Of a stretch of DNA of 51,006 bases, positions 15,438 through 24,354 are shown in pieces. The notes beneath the pieces were generated by a model. That model did not search any database and was not told the origin of the DNA. It saw nothing but the letters and a program-made list of their open reading frames with translations. The DNA is from Halobacteriovoraceae bacterium (GTDB lineage: Bacteria; Bdellovibrionota; Bacteriovoracia; Bacteriovoracales; Bacteriovoracaceae), in contig PBFR01000008.1 of NCBI GenBank assembly GCA_002718735.1, forward strand, positions 4,527 through 55,532, in the 5' to 3' direction. Positions within the stretch are counted from its first letter, which is position 1. Every line of letters begins with the position of its first letter. The translations under genes were made by a program, and so were the position numbers.

Positions 15438-17380
15438 ATTTCTAACTCGACTTTTTTAATATCATTATTTTGAATTTTTAAAATATCTAGATCTTTTAGC
15501 CAGATTCCTTCATCAAGCTTCCACTGCCCTGTAATTCCATCAATCAGCTGCATATTAACGAGCTTTCGCTCAAGCTCTTCTCTTTTATCAAATTTTGAGT
15601 CTTCCAAAATGTTTAAGGCCAGATTCATCCCCTCAAAAGCAAGTGTCTCAACCAAGGAAGGATTGGATTTATTTCTCTTGGAAAATACACTGACAAAACT
15701 TTTATCAAAGTCATCAGGATCATCTCCAACAAATCTGAGTGAGCCTAGATTTCTCTGCTCCTTAACAAGCTTTCTACTCATCCAACTTGGGCCACCAACA
15801 TACTTTAAGCCTTTTGCGTCAAAGTAAGTGAAAGATGGGATAATTTGTAAGGCCTCATGTGGGTATGAAGGTACAAACACCCAATCAAAGTCTACAATTG
15901 GCCTTAAAGTTTGTATTCTTCTAATGCTGGAGTTTTTTCTCTCCAAAGAATAGATCTCCTTCCATAGCTCAAACTCTTCACTTCTTTCTCTTGTGTACTT
16001 TAGACCAAGAAGCTTTTGAACCCACTCCCTATAGTCTTTAACGTTTTTATCAAAAGATGCCAGACTCTTAATATTGATCTTGCCCTCTTTTGCCTTTCTC
16101 CAGACTTCGTTAACGTAAGCAAGACCTCCCTCACTGTCAGGATAGATCATGGCAATATTGTTTCCGTTTTTAGCCAAGAAATCCTCTGAAAAGATTGTAG
16201 CAACCTGAGATTGGACAGAGCCTGGAATTTCAATAAGCAAATGGTTCTTTTCTTCCTTTTCTAAATATACTGGAGAAAGTGAAATAAAAAGAGCACCGTA
16301 CTTTCTGGCCTCCAAATACTCTTCTTTGGCTGTTGAGGGAAATAACCCGCCTATAATTACCGAGACATGGTGCTTTTGAATAAGGTCATGAACCAATTTT
16401 TTGGCAACAGTAGGATTGTTCTTATTGTCTCTCGTATATAGCTTTGTGGAGGCAAGTTGATCTTCACCTCTATTTAGTGCTGTATCTATCCCCATTAAGG
16501 CCTTCTTACCAAACCTTTCCTTATCACCTGACAATGGCAATACAACCCCCACGGCTCCAACGTCTACTTTGGAGAAGTTTTCTATTCGGTATTGGAAGTC
16601 TGAGACAAAGTTTTGTACATCCTCGTACTCGCCAAAGTTACTCTCAAGCCACTCAAGAACATCTTCGGCACCTGCTCGATCACCAAAGTAATACCTTTGC
16701 AACGCTTCCTCGGCTGCAAGAAATGGTATTACCACGGCCTCTTGTTCATCATGTTTTTCAAGTAGAAAAACTCTTTCAGATCCTGATAGCTTTCTAAAAC
16801 TATCCATAAGAAGGTTTTTTTGTTCAGATTGATTGATTTCCGAAAATAGCTTTTTATCTTTTAACAAATATATCAATGACGAGACTACCGCCTTATGAGC
16901 ATTCTCTCCCTCGGCCAGGGCCAGTCTTAACTTGTGATATTTTTTCTTCTCTTCTTCTGTGAAGACTTTTGGATCTATCGTCTCAATAGTATTGAAGGCC
17001 TTTTCGTACTTATCCATTTTGTAATATGCACTTGCGAGATTGAGTCTCGTTTGTCCGGCCAGTACCTCGTCTAGCCTTATAAAATCTTTAGCTCGAAAAA
17101 AGTATTCAGAGGCCTGGGAGAAGTCTCCTTCAGAAAAGGATATAATTCCAAGAAAGTTAAGCTTCTTTCCAAGTTCAGCTTTAGAAAGGGATGAGTCATT
17201 CAACTTTTCCAATTCGGCCAAAGCAGAGTCTTTATTACCTTTTTTATAGATTGCTTGAATCTTATCCATTTGCTGAAGAAAATCTTTAGAGTAGATATCC
17301 TCTGGAGTTAACATTTTTATATTTGCACAGCTTATGAACAAGCAGGTAATTGCTATTGCGGAAATTATGAGACTTTTCAT
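15410..17380 (-). CDS. LpoA-like lipoprotein: TPR region plus type I periplasmic-binding fold
   Basis: The 656-residue lipoprotein has lipobox LFISC (C18), an N-terminal helical-repeat region (about 30-250, TPR-like) and a periplasmic-binding-protein domain beginning at VGVVLPLSGDKERFGKKALM (about 277). The same two-part order is seen in LpoA, the outer-membrane activator of penicillin-binding protein 1A, and in related LivK-like proteins. Thus it is probably an outer-membrane lipoprotein influencing peptidoglycan synthesis, though similarity to E. coli LpoA cannot be scored here. GGGAG precedes the ATG. The dnaJ terminator just upstream separates it from the heat-shock genes. Confidence 0.72.
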   Translation of the reverse strand: MKSLIISAIAITCLFISCANIKMLTPEDIYSKDFLQQMDKIQAIYKKGNKDSALAELEKLNDSSLSKAELGKKLNFLGIISFSEGDFSQASEYFFRAKDFIRLDEVLAGQTRLNLASAYYKMDKYEKAFNTIETIDPKVFTEEEKKKYHKLRLALAEGENAHKAVVSSLIYLLKDKKLFSEINQSEQKNLLMDSFRKLSGSERVFLLEKHDEQEAVVIPFLAAEEALQRYYFGDRAGAEDVLEWLESNFGEYEDVQNFVSDFQYRIENFSKVDVGAVGVVLPLSGDKERFGKKALMGIDTALNRGEDQLASTKLYTRDNKNNPTVAKKLVHDLIQKHHVSVIIGGLFPSTAKEEYLEARKYGALFISLSPVYLEKEEKNHLLIEIPGSVQSQVATIFSEDFLAKNGNNIAMIYPDSEGGLAYVNEVWRKAKEGKINIKSLASFDKNVKDYREWVQKLLGLKYTRERSEEFELWKEIYSLERKNSSIRRIQTLRPIVDFDWVFVPSYPHEALQIIPSFTYFDAKGLKYVGGPSWMSRKLVKEQRNLGSLRFVGDDPDDFDKSFVSVFSKRNKSNPSLVETLAFEGMNLALNILEDSKFDKREELERKLVNMQLIDGITGQWKLDEGIWLKDLDILKIQNNDIKKVELEMSPANKKSS

Positions 17381-17405
17381 TCAAGCTCCCAGTTTTATCA
17401 ATATT

Positions 17406-17428
17406 AAAAAGGCGACCAATAGGCCGCC
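17406..17428 (-). terminator. Intrinsic terminator after dnaJ
   Basis: On the minus strand GGCGGCC pairs with GGTCGCC (one G-U) around a TATT loop and is followed by TTTTT. It ends 26 bases before the ATG of the LpoA-like gene. A second hairpin (CCGTT/AACGG, about 17447-17463) lies upstream of it. Confidence 0.75.
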
Positions 17429-17509
17429 ATTATTTTTATACTTATATACCGTTTATTTTAACGGGCAAAGGTGTCGCTGTCATGAGAAAGTTCCCATTGA
17501 CAATAAAAA

Positions 17510-18589
17510 CTATTGAAACAGATCCTTCACCTTTTCAAAGAAACCGCGGGACATTGGGCTATTGGTATCTTCTAAGTGTGCCAATTTCTCAAAAAGCTCC
17601 TGTTGTTCACCACTTAGTTTTGTTGGTGTCTCAACAACCACGGTAATAATTTGGTCCCCTTGACCATAGCCACCAAGCCTTTGGATTCCTTTCCCCTTAA
17701 GTCTCATCTTTTTATGGGACTGTGTTCCAGCAGGTATAGACATGCTGACTCTACCATTTAATGTCGGTACTTCAATCTCTGCTCCAAGAGCTGCTTGAGA
17801 AAATGTTATAGGGACCCTACAAAACACATCAAAGCCGTCTCTTTCAAAAAGTTCATGTTCTTTGATACGAACCTGAACGTAAAGGTCTCCATTTGGGCCC
17901 CCCTGTCCTCCGACATCACCTTCGCCGGCCAATTTTAGTCTCTGGCCAGAGTCAATTCCAGCAGGCACTTTCACAGAAAGAGTTGATTTCTTCTTTACCC
18001 TTTGTGCTATTTCACCAGCACCGCCACACTTTGGACATGTCTGAGAGATAGTAAAGAAGCCCTGTTGGCGTCTAACTTCTCCGTGGCCTTGACACATATC
18101 GCATGTTTGAGCTGTTGTGCCCTCTTTTACAACATTCTTAACAACTGTCACTTCCTTTTCACAGCCAAATGCTGCTTCCTCGAAGCTTACATCTACCACA
18201 ACGGCAAGGTCGTCTCCCCTTCTGGCACGAGAGCGTCCAGGTCCACGTCGGCCGCCGCCTCGAGCACCACCACCAAACATGTCGCCAAAAAGGTCACCAA
18301 AGATATCACCCAAGTCACCAAAGTCTCCTCCAGCTCCAAAGCCCCCACCGAAACCTCCGGCCTGGCCGTCAACACCTGCATGGCCAAATTGGTCGTATCT
18401 TGCTTTTTTCTCTTCGTTTAACAGAACTTCTGCCGCCTCGGAGGCCTCCTTGAATTTAGACTCTCCATCAGGTCCAGGATTTCTGTCTGGATGGTACTTC
18501 ATGGCCAACTTTCTATAGGCCTTTTTTATCTCATCTTTTGAGGCACTTCTATCTACCCCAAGAACTTCGTAATAGTCTCTTTTACTCAT
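17510..18589 (-). CDS. dnaJ: Chaperone DnaJ lacking zinc centre I
   Basis: This 359-residue Hsp40 stimulates DnaK ATPase. It has a J domain with HPD at 33-35, a Gly/Phe-rich linker (about 74-115), a reduced zinc region and two C-terminal beta domains. Normal type I DnaJ has four CxxCxGxG repeats; only two are present, CDMCQGHG (163-170) and CPKCGGAG (185-192). These align with repeats 2 and 3, which form zinc centre II. Repeats 1 and 4, which form centre I, are missing, replaced by short non-cysteine stretches (VVKNVVKEG and RVKK). Flanking sequence is well conserved, so this is a clean loss. A terminator separates it from dnaK. Confidence 0.95.
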   Translation of the reverse strand: MSKRDYYEVLGVDRSASKDEIKKAYRKLAMKYHPDRNPGPDGESKFKEASEAAEVLLNEEKKARYDQFGHAGVDGQAGGFGGGFGAGGDFGDLGDIFGDLFGDMFGGGARGGGRRGPGRSRARRGDDLAVVVDVSFEEAAFGCEKEVTVVKNVVKEGTTAQTCDMCQGHGEVRRQQGFFTISQTCPKCGGAGEIAQRVKKKSTLSVKVPAGIDSGQRLKLAGEGDVGGQGGPNGDLYVQVRIKEHELFERDGFDVFCRVPITFSQAALGAEIEVPTLNGRVSMSIPAGTQSHKKMRLKGKGIQRLGGYGQGDQIITVVVETPTKLSGEQQELFEKLAHLEDTNSPMSRGFFEKVKDLFQ

Positions 18590-18605
18590 AATCCACTTTC
18601 CAAAA

Positions 18606-18636
18606 TATAAAAAGACCTCCCGTTAAGGAGGTCTTT
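18606..18636 (-). terminator. Intrinsic terminator between dnaK and dnaJ
   Basis: A perfect 10-bp stem, AAAGACCTCC (18611-18620) with GGAGGTCTTT (18627-18636), has a six-base loop and is followed on the minus strand by TTATATTTT. It would reduce readthrough from dnaK into dnaJ, so dnaJ may be made at a lower level or from its own weak promoter. Confidence 0.85.
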
Positions 18637-18654
18637 GTTAATATGGGTTATACC

Positions 18655-20580
18655 TTAAACTTCTTTAAAGTCAGCATCAACTACATCATCATCGTCTTTT
18701 TTGTCCTTAGACGCTTCTTCTGATGAAGCCTGCTGTGCTCCAGCTTCAGCACCAGGTTGTTCTCCTTCAGCTCCAGGTTGTTGGTACAAGAACTGAGCAA
18801 TTGAATGAGAAGCATTTTGTAGACGCTCTGTTGCAGCCTTAACTTCGTCCAAGCTATCTGATTGAAGCTTAGACTTAGCTTCCGTCAAAGCAGCTTCAAC
18901 TTCACCTTTTTTATCTTCAGGAACTTTATCTCCTGCATCTTTTAAGGCTTTTTCAGTTGCAAACACCAAAGAGTCTAAGTTGTTTCTAGCATCGACAACT
19001 TCTCTTCTTTTTTGGTCAGCATCTCTATTTGCTTCAGCTTCTTTAACCATCTTTTCAATTTCTTCCTCACTAAGACCAGAACCTGAAGTGATTACGATAT
19101 CTTGCTTCTTACCTGTGGCCTTGTCATTAGCACTAACATTGATTATCCCGTTTGCGTCAATATCAAAAGTAACTTCAACCTGAGGAACCCCTCTAGGAGC
19201 AGGAGCAATCCCTGTAAGGTCAAACTTTCCAAGAGTTTTATTGTCATTTGCAAATTCTCTCTCACCTTGAAGAACGTGGATGGAAACTGCCGGTTGATTA
19301 TCTTGAGCAGTAGAGAAAACTTGTGACTTTTTAGTTGGAATAGTGGTGTTCTTTTCGATAATTTTTGTCATTACGCCACCAAGAGTCTCAATACCAAGAG
19401 ATAGTGGAGTAACATCTAGAAGAAGAACATCTTTTACGTCACCTTGAAGTACACCACCTTGAACGGCAGCACCAGCAGCAACAACTTCATCAGGGTTAAC
19501 ACCTTTTGAAGGCTCTTTTCCAAAAATTTCTTTAACTCTTGTCTGAATAGCAGGGATTCTAGTGGATCCACCAACAAGGATTACTTCATGAATTTCATTT
19601 CTATCAAGGCCTGAGTCCTTTATACAAACCTGACAAGGCTCAGCAATTCTCTCAAGGTGCCTACCAATAAGGTCTTCAAACTTAGCTCTTGAAAGAGACA
19701 AGTTAAGATGTTTAGGACCTTCGGCATCAGCAGTGATGAATGGCAGGTTGATATCTGTTGAAGTAGTCGAAGACAGCTCATGCTTCGCCTTTTCAGCTGC
19801 TTCTTTTAGACGTTGAAGTGCCATTTGATCTTTTCTAAGATCTACGTTTTGCTCTTTTTGGAACTCTTCGGCCATCCAGTTAATGATTTCTTCATCGAAG
19901 TTCTCACCACCTAAAAATGTATCGCCATTTGTAGCTTTAACTTCGAAAACGCCATCATCAGTAATTTCAAGAATGGAAATATCAAATGTACCACCACCAA
20001 GGTCGAATACTGCGATATTCATATCCTTTTTCTGGTCCATTCCGTAAGCTAATGCAGCTGCAGTTGGCTCGTTAATAATTCTCTTAACTTCAAGACCTGC
20101 AATTTTTCCAGCATCTTTTGTGGCCTGTCTTTGAGCATCATTAAAGTAAGCAGGAACAGTAATAACCGCTTCGCTTACAGTTTCTCCCAAATAGTCCTCA
20201 GCAGACTTTTTCATTTTTTCCAAAATTCTGGCAGAGATTTCTTGTGGAGACATTTCCTTGCCATCAACTTTTACCCAAGCATCTCCATTTTTATTTGCAA
20301 AAACTTCAAACGGTGCAACCTTAGCAAAGTCTTGAGCCTCAGCGGCATTCGACTTTCTACCAATCAAACGCTTGATTCCATAAAGAGTTTTCTTGGGATT
20401 GGTAACAGCTTGTCTTTTAGCGACTTGACCAACAAGAGTTTCACCTTTGTTGTTAAATGCAACCACTGAAGGTGTTGTGTTATGTCCTTCGGCATTTGGA
20501 ACAATTTTGTATTTTCCATTTTCATATACGGCCACACAAGAGTTTGTGGTACCCAAGTCAATTCCAATAATCTTACCCAT
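18655..20580 (-). CDS. dnaK: Chaperone DnaK (Hsp70)
   Basis: The 641-residue ATP-driven chaperone is of typical length. Its N-terminal ATPase motif [18 protein letters not shown], the phosphate loops [16 protein letters not shown] and [10 protein letters not shown], the substrate-binding domain starting near [17 protein letters not shown], and a Gln/Ala-rich lid ending in an acidic tail (VVDADFKEV) are all intact. It lies 19 bases after grpE with AGGAG before the ATG, and is expected to be transcribed from the heat-shock promoter upstream of grpE. Confidence 0.98.
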   Translation of the reverse strand: MGKIIGIDLGTTNSCVAVYENGKYKIVPNAEGHNTTPSVVAFNNKGETLVGQVAKRQAVTNPKKTLYGIKRLIGRKSNAAEAQDFAKVAPFEVFANKNGDAWVKVDGKEMSPQEISARILEKMKKSAEDYLGETVSEAVITVPAYFNDAQRQATKDAGKIAGLEVKRIINEPTAAALAYGMDQKKDMNIAVFDLGGGTFDISILEITDDGVFEVKATNGDTFLGGENFDEEIINWMAEEFQKEQNVDLRKDQMALQRLKEAAEKAKHELSSTTSTDINLPFITADAEGPKHLNLSLSRAKFEDLIGRHLERIAEPCQVCIKDSGLDRNEIHEVILVGGSTRIPAIQTRVKEIFGKEPSKGVNPDEVVAAGAAVQGGVLQGDVKDVLLLDVTPLSLGIETLGGVMTKIIEKNTTIPTKKSQVFSTAQDNQPAVSIHVLQGEREFANDNKTLGKFDLTGIAPAPRGVPQVEVTFDIDANGIINVSANDKATGKKQDIVITSGSGLSEEEIEKMVKEAEANRDADQKRREVVDARNNLDSLVFATEKALKDAGDKVPEDKKGEVEAALTEAKSKLQSDSLDEVKAATERLQNASHSIAQFLYQQPGAEGEQPGAEAGAQQASSEEASKDKKDDDDVVDADFKEV

Positions 20581-20599
20581 TACAATTCTCCTTATTTAA

Positions 20600-21154
20600 T
20601 TAATTATTTTTAGCTATTACAACTTTGGCCGGTCTGATTAGACGATCATTCAGCATATAACCATTTTGGTGAACCTTAATAACTTCCTCGTCCTTTTTGC
20701 CCTCAGCCTCTTCTTGACTAAGTGCTTCATGAAAGTTTGGATCAAAGGACTCACCCAGTGCATCAACTTTTTTAAGGCCATGCTTTTCAAGGGCCTCTAA
20801 AAGTTGTTTTTGGATCATCTCAATACCGACCACAATGTTTTGAACTTTTTTATCATCACTATTTGATATAAATCCCAAAGTTCTTTCAAAGTTATCCACT
20901 ACGTCTAAAACGTCTTTAAGAACATTTTCATTTCCATACTTTAATAGACTTTGTTTTTCTCTATCAAAACGCTTTTGCAGGTTTTGCATTTCTGCTACCA
21001 CGTAATAGTATTTGTCTTTGTAATTTTCTGTATCCTTAATCTCGTCATGGCCTTTATCTTCAGTTTCTGAAACCGATTCGGCATTAGACTCCTCAGAAGG
21101 CTGCTGATCTTCACTTAATTTTGTGTCTTCACCTTCTTTAACTTCATTTTCCAT
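20600..21154 (-). CDS. grpE: Nucleotide exchange factor GrpE
   Basis: The 184-residue cofactor releases ADP from DnaK. The N-terminal 45 residues are acidic and disordered, then comes a long coiled coil (YKDKYYYVVAEMQNLQKRFD) and the C-terminal beta domain with FDPNFHEALSQ and DRLIRPAKVVIAKN. GGAG precedes the ATG. It is the first gene of grpE-dnaK-(terminator)-dnaJ. No hrcA gene and no CIRCE operator is present, so control is probably through the sigma-32-like promoter upstream. Confidence 0.95.
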   Translation of the reverse strand: MENEVKEGEDTKLSEDQQPSEESNAESVSETEDKGHDEIKDTENYKDKYYYVVAEMQNLQKRFDREKQSLLKYGNENVLKDVLDVVDNFERTLGFISNSDDKKVQNIVVGIEMIQKQLLEALEKHGLKKVDALGESFDPNFHEALSQEEAEGKKDEEVIKVHQNGYMLNDRLIRPAKVVIAKNN

Positions 21155-21189
21155 TTCGCATCACTCCATTTTTCATACATTCATATATA

Positions 21190-21218
21190 ACAATGGGGTC
21201 GCTTTTTATGATGTCAAC
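21190..21218 (-). promoter_or_regulatory. Sigma-32-type heat-shock promoter of grpE-dnaK
   Basis: On the minus strand GTTGAC (21213-21218; consensus CTTGAA) is followed after 14 bases by CCCCATTGT (21190-21198; consensus CCCCATnTA). The -10 core CCCCAT is exact and the spacing is in the sigma-32 range. It ends 36 bases before the grpE start codon. The TTGACA also present could serve a housekeeping sigma factor, but no good TATAAT lies 17 bases from it. Confidence 0.65.
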
Positions 21219-21279
21219 GTCAGTGACCAAAATTAATTTGAAGTTTTTTAGGAAAACCGAGATAAGTATTTTCAGACAC

Positions 21280-22398
21280 TTATAACAACTCAAAACGAAA
21301 TAAGTCATCCATCAGAGAATCAATCATCAAATAGCCTTTTGAGGAGAGAACAAGCTGTCCGCTTTCAAACTTGTGTACATATCCCAACCCATTCCACTTT
21401 TTCACAATTTCAGTAACTTGAGAAGATCTGAAGTGTGTTCTGGTGTCCAGGCCGCTATTAGTTCTTAGACCTAAATAAACTTGCTCAAGCTTGAGTTCAG
21501 ATTCGTTTAATTCTTCTTTTGAGTAACCCGTGTTACTTGGACGATGTTGGTAGCGAACAGCCTGATTACTTGAGAACATAAAAAAGCCTGTGGCGTTTGG
21601 GCCCAAAGCATGCACAGTTTGAGCTCTCCAGTATTTTTGATTGTGTTCACTGTATTTACCTGGAAGAGCAAAGTTACTCACCTCATAGTGGTCAAATCCA
21701 TAAGACTTTAATATCTCAGATACTTCCAAGTACTCTTCGCTAGTGAAGGTATCATCAGGCAACACATCATTGTGGGGATAGTTTTTTCGAGTTTTCAAGA
21801 TATAGACGCTAAAATGGGAAGGCCTATAGTCCATGGCCATGTCAATTTCTTCTCTAATTTTTCTTTTTCTCTCCACAGAGTAAGGAAGACCAAGCATGAG
21901 ATCAACAGAGTAATTACATCCAGCGTCTTTAAAGTACTTTAAAGTCTTAAGGGACTCACCAACGTCGTGGGAGCGGTCCATGATTTCAATAAAGTCGGAG
22001 TTTAGACTTTGAAGGCCAATTGAGTACCTATTAACTCCAAGCTTATGCCAGGATCTCAGACCACTCTCAGTCCAAGCACCCGGGTCGACCTCCATTGTAA
22101 ATTCATGGCCATTGGAAAACTCAAGACCATTTGTTTTCAAGAACTCTCCTAGAAACTCTGCACCTTCTTCTCCCCAAAGAGAGGGAGTACCACCACCCAG
22201 ATAAAGAGTATCGATAGAGCCTAGTGATGGTGCACCTTTTTCTTCAATAAGGGATAGCACAGAGTTGAAATGAGTTTGCAGTCCCTTTTCAAGCTCTTCA
22301 TAAGATTGTCCGGCTGAAATGGTTTTCTTATAAAAGTCGCAATAATTGCAAAGTTTTTTACAGAAGGGGTAGTGGATGTATAGTGAAAAGCTCTGCAT
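21280..22398 (-). CDS. hemW: Radical SAM heme chaperone HemW
   Basis: A 372-residue member of the coproporphyrinogen III oxidase-like radical SAM family. The [4Fe-4S] motif is CKKLCNYCDFYKK (CxxxCxxC, residues 14-21), followed by LYLGGGTPSLW, the SAM-binding GVNRYSIGLQS and SVDLMLGLPY. Length and the CDF after the cluster fit HemW, which inserts heme into respiratory enzymes, rather than the longer HemN oxidase (about 450 residues). It lies upstream of grpE on the same strand, but the heat-shock promoter separates them. Confidence 0.88.
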   Translation of the reverse strand: MQSFSLYIHYPFCKKLCNYCDFYKKTISAGQSYEELEKGLQTHFNSVLSLIEEKGAPSLGSIDTLYLGGGTPSLWGEEGAEFLGEFLKTNGLEFSNGHEFTMEVDPGAWTESGLRSWHKLGVNRYSIGLQSLNSDFIEIMDRSHDVGESLKTLKYFKDAGCNYSVDLMLGLPYSVERKRKIREEIDMAMDYRPSHFSVYILKTRKNYPHNDVLPDDTFTSEEYLEVSEILKSYGFDHYEVSNFALPGKYSEHNQKYWRAQTVHALGPNATGFFMFSSNQAVRYQHRPSNTGYSKEELNESELKLEQVYLGLRTNSGLDTRTHFRSSQVTEIVKKWNGLGYVHKFESGQLVLSSKGYLMIDSLMDDLFRFELL

Positions 22399-22431
22399 AG
22401 TATGTGACTCTATGAATTAAACCCGAATATT

Positions 22432-23232
22432 ATGGAAAAAACTCCAACCCTGAATTATCATATTGTAATGAGCCTAAAAAGCAATTTTTTAAAGGTATAC
22501 ACCCTTACTTGGGCGGACATGAAAGGACGCTATAGAAATACCTTTGCAGGTTTTTTATGGGTAATGTTCAATCCATTAATCATGTTCGCTGTCCACTCTA
22601 TTGTTTTTAAGCACATTCTGAAGCTTGATATTGATAGATACTTTGTTTTTCTTTTGGCAGGCCTTCTTCCTTGGGTATTCATGACTTCAACCATTCAGGC
22701 GACCGCCAATACTTTTGTAACAATGAGAGATGTATTAATGTCCTTTCAAATTAATCCACTTTCATTATTGCTTTCCAAGCTTTTAGACAACTTTATAAAT
22801 TTTATCATTCCATTTTTTTGCTTGTTCTTTTTTGTCTTTTACAACGAAGGTATCCCATTAAGAGGAATTCTATACTTGCCAATTAATTTATTTTTAATGC
22901 TTTTGATGACGTTGTCATTAAATATACTGGTTAGTACTTTGCAAGTTTTTTATCGGGATATTCAGTATGTTATTCAGTTTGGTTTTAGCATACTATATTT
23001 TTTAACTCCCATTTTTTATCCTGAGAGTTTGGTTCCTTTAAACTATAGATGGATCATGCAAATAAATCCGTTTTATGCGGTCATAAAACCTTTTCAAAAT
23101 AGTTTATGGAACTTTAATCAAGGTCAGCTTCATGAGTCTATTTTCGCCGCTGCTGTTTTCGTGGGAATCGTGAGTATTGCAAGTTATTTAACATGGACAA
23201 GAAAAAGAAATGAACTATACCTCTACATTTGA
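22432..23232 (+). CDS. Polysaccharide-type ABC transporter permease (Wzm/KpsM-like)
   Basis: The 266-residue ABC-2 permease has six predicted membrane helices. The signature near the start (DMKGRYRNTFAGFLWVMFNP) and LLPWVFMTSTIQATANTFV are characteristic of exporters of capsule, O-antigen or teichoic acid chains. The ATG at 22432 lacks a Shine-Dalgarno; a second ATG 12 codons on (MSLKSN) is an equally possible start. It overlaps the ATPase gene by 23 bases. Base composition is more AT-rich than the flanking housekeeping genes, as is common for surface-polysaccharide loci. Confidence 0.87.
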   Translation: MEKTPTLNYHIVMSLKSNFLKVYTLTWADMKGRYRNTFAGFLWVMFNPLIMFAVHSIVFKHILKLDIDRYFVFLLAGLLPWVFMTSTIQATANTFVTMRDVLMSFQINPLSLLLSKLLDNFINFIIPFFCLFFFVFYNEGIPLRGILYLPINLFLMLLMTLSLNILVSTLQVFYRDIQYVIQFGFSILYFLTPIFYPESLVPLNYRWIMQINPFYAVIKPFQNSLWNFNQGQLHESIFAAAVFVGIVSIASYLTWTRKRNELYLYI

Positions 23233-23998
23233 TCCAGACATTGTATTAAAAGTCGAAAACTTGGATATTACTTATCGTCTTGCATATGCTGGAATGGATT
23301 CATTGAGAAATGTTTTTATTAAAGCGTTAAGCAATCCAGTTAAGCTGCTATTTAGGGAAAAAAATCAATTAGAGCTTCTCAAGGGACTAAGCTTTGAGCT
23401 AAAGAAAGGTGAAAGGCTCGGACTTTTAGGTGTTAACGGAGCTGGAAAGACTTCCCTATGCCGGACAATTGCAGGAATGCACGGAAAGACCCCCAACATA
23501 CACCTTAGAGGAGTTGTACGAGCAATATTTGAAACTTCTGTCGTTGTTCAACCTGAACTCTCTGGGATTGAAAATGCCAAGATTTTAACAAATCTAATTT
23601 TTCACAATCATTCCCGAAATGATCGTGAAGAGATTGTTAAGGATGCTGTGGAATTTTCTGAACTTAATGAATTCATCTACACACCTTTCAAGCACTACAG
23701 TAAAGGAATGAAGGCAAGACTTTTTCTAAGCATCATTTCCGCAAGACCTAGCGACCTTCTCATCATGGATGAAGTCTTTAGTGGGGCCGACACCTTCTTC
23801 AATGAAAAGATTTCTAAACGCGTTGAGGATATGATTCATGACTCGGGTGCAGTGATTTTTATCTCGCATCACAATGATCTCATAGAGAAAGTTTGCAATC
23901 GCGTCATCGTATTGGATGACAAAAAAATTGCTTTCGATGGACCAACTTCCGATGGCCTTGAATACTATCTTAGTAAAACTCAAGGGCCAGCCTTTTGA
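23210..23998 (+). CDS. Polysaccharide-type ABC transporter ATPase (Wzt/KpsT-like)
   Basis: The 262-residue ATPase partners the preceding permease. Walker A is GVNGAGKTSLC, the signature motif YSKGMKARL, Walker B LLIMDEVFSGAD, and the switch histidine is in FISHHNDL. There is no C-terminal carbohydrate-binding domain, so it resembles the short KpsT type rather than long Wzt proteins that recognise the capped end of the chain. About 45 extra residues precede the core ATPase domain (from about 55). It shares four bases with the next small gene. Confidence 0.88.
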   Translation: MNYTSTFDPDIVLKVENLDITYRLAYAGMDSLRNVFIKALSNPVKLLFREKNQLELLKGLSFELKKGERLGLLGVNGAGKTSLCRTIAGMHGKTPNIHLRGVVRAIFETSVVVQPELSGIENAKILTNLIFHNHSRNDREEIVKDAVEFSELNEFIYTPFKHYSKGMKARLFLSIISARPSDLLIMDEVFSGADTFFNEKISKRVEDMIHDSGAVIFISHHNDLIEKVCNRVIVLDDKKIAFDGPTSDGLEYYLSKTQGPAF

Positions 23999-24354
23999 AA
24001 GTAACAAGAGATCGATTTTACGAAATTAAATCCAACTTAAGAACACCTACGCAGGTTAAAATTTTAACCGGCTCCATGGACCCATTCATAAAAGCAGGGG
24101 AAAAAGTTCTTATAAGGCCATTTGACCCAAACTCTCTTAAGAAGCTGGATACCATTATTTTTTGGCAAGAGGATAAATTGATTTGTCACTTTTTCTACAA
24201 GAAGGAATTGAAACAAAATAAATGGATATACTATGCCAAAGCATTAAATTCAAAAAAATTAGACAGCCCCTTAACAGAAGATGATATCCTAGGCGTTGTA
24301 ATCAAACCCAGTCTTCCCCAATGGAAGAAGTTTCTTATGAAGTTCTTATTCTAG
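23995..24354 (+). CDS. Small S24/S26-type signal-peptidase-like protein
   Basis: The 119-residue protein starts at TTG overlapping the TGA of the ABC ATPase (TTGA). It has the serine motif TGSMDPFIKAGEKVLI, then DTIIFWQEDKLICHFFYKK and a C-terminal DDILGVVIK, the order seen in S26 signal peptidases. Where classical bacterial enzymes use lysine, a histidine (CHFF) stands in the position used by SipW/eukaryote-like members. No clear membrane anchor is visible. The substrate is unknown; the coupling to a polysaccharide exporter is unusual. Confidence 0.68.
   Translation: MKVTRDRFYEIKSNLRTPTQVKILTGSMDPFIKAGEKVLIRPFDPNSLKKLDTIIFWQEDKLICHFFYKKELKQNKWIYYAKALNSKKLDSPLTEDDILGVVIKPSLPQWKKFLMKFLF

Noticed and set aside
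14735..17500. Shared 13-base word GAAAGTTCCCATT near 14738 and 17485, each followed by ACAAT
   Set aside because: A 13-base match is expected several times by chance in a window of this size, and the two sites stand in different contexts with no shared spacing to genes.
18002..18518. Long open frames on the plus strand across dnaJ
   Set aside because: They are composition shadows of the Gly-rich dnaJ region: low-complexity Pro/Ser/Arg products, no ribosome-binding sites, and dnaJ itself is certain.
21155..21279. CIRCE operator for HrcA control
   Set aside because: No TTAGCACTC/GAGTGCTAA repeat is found upstream of grpE or dnaJ.
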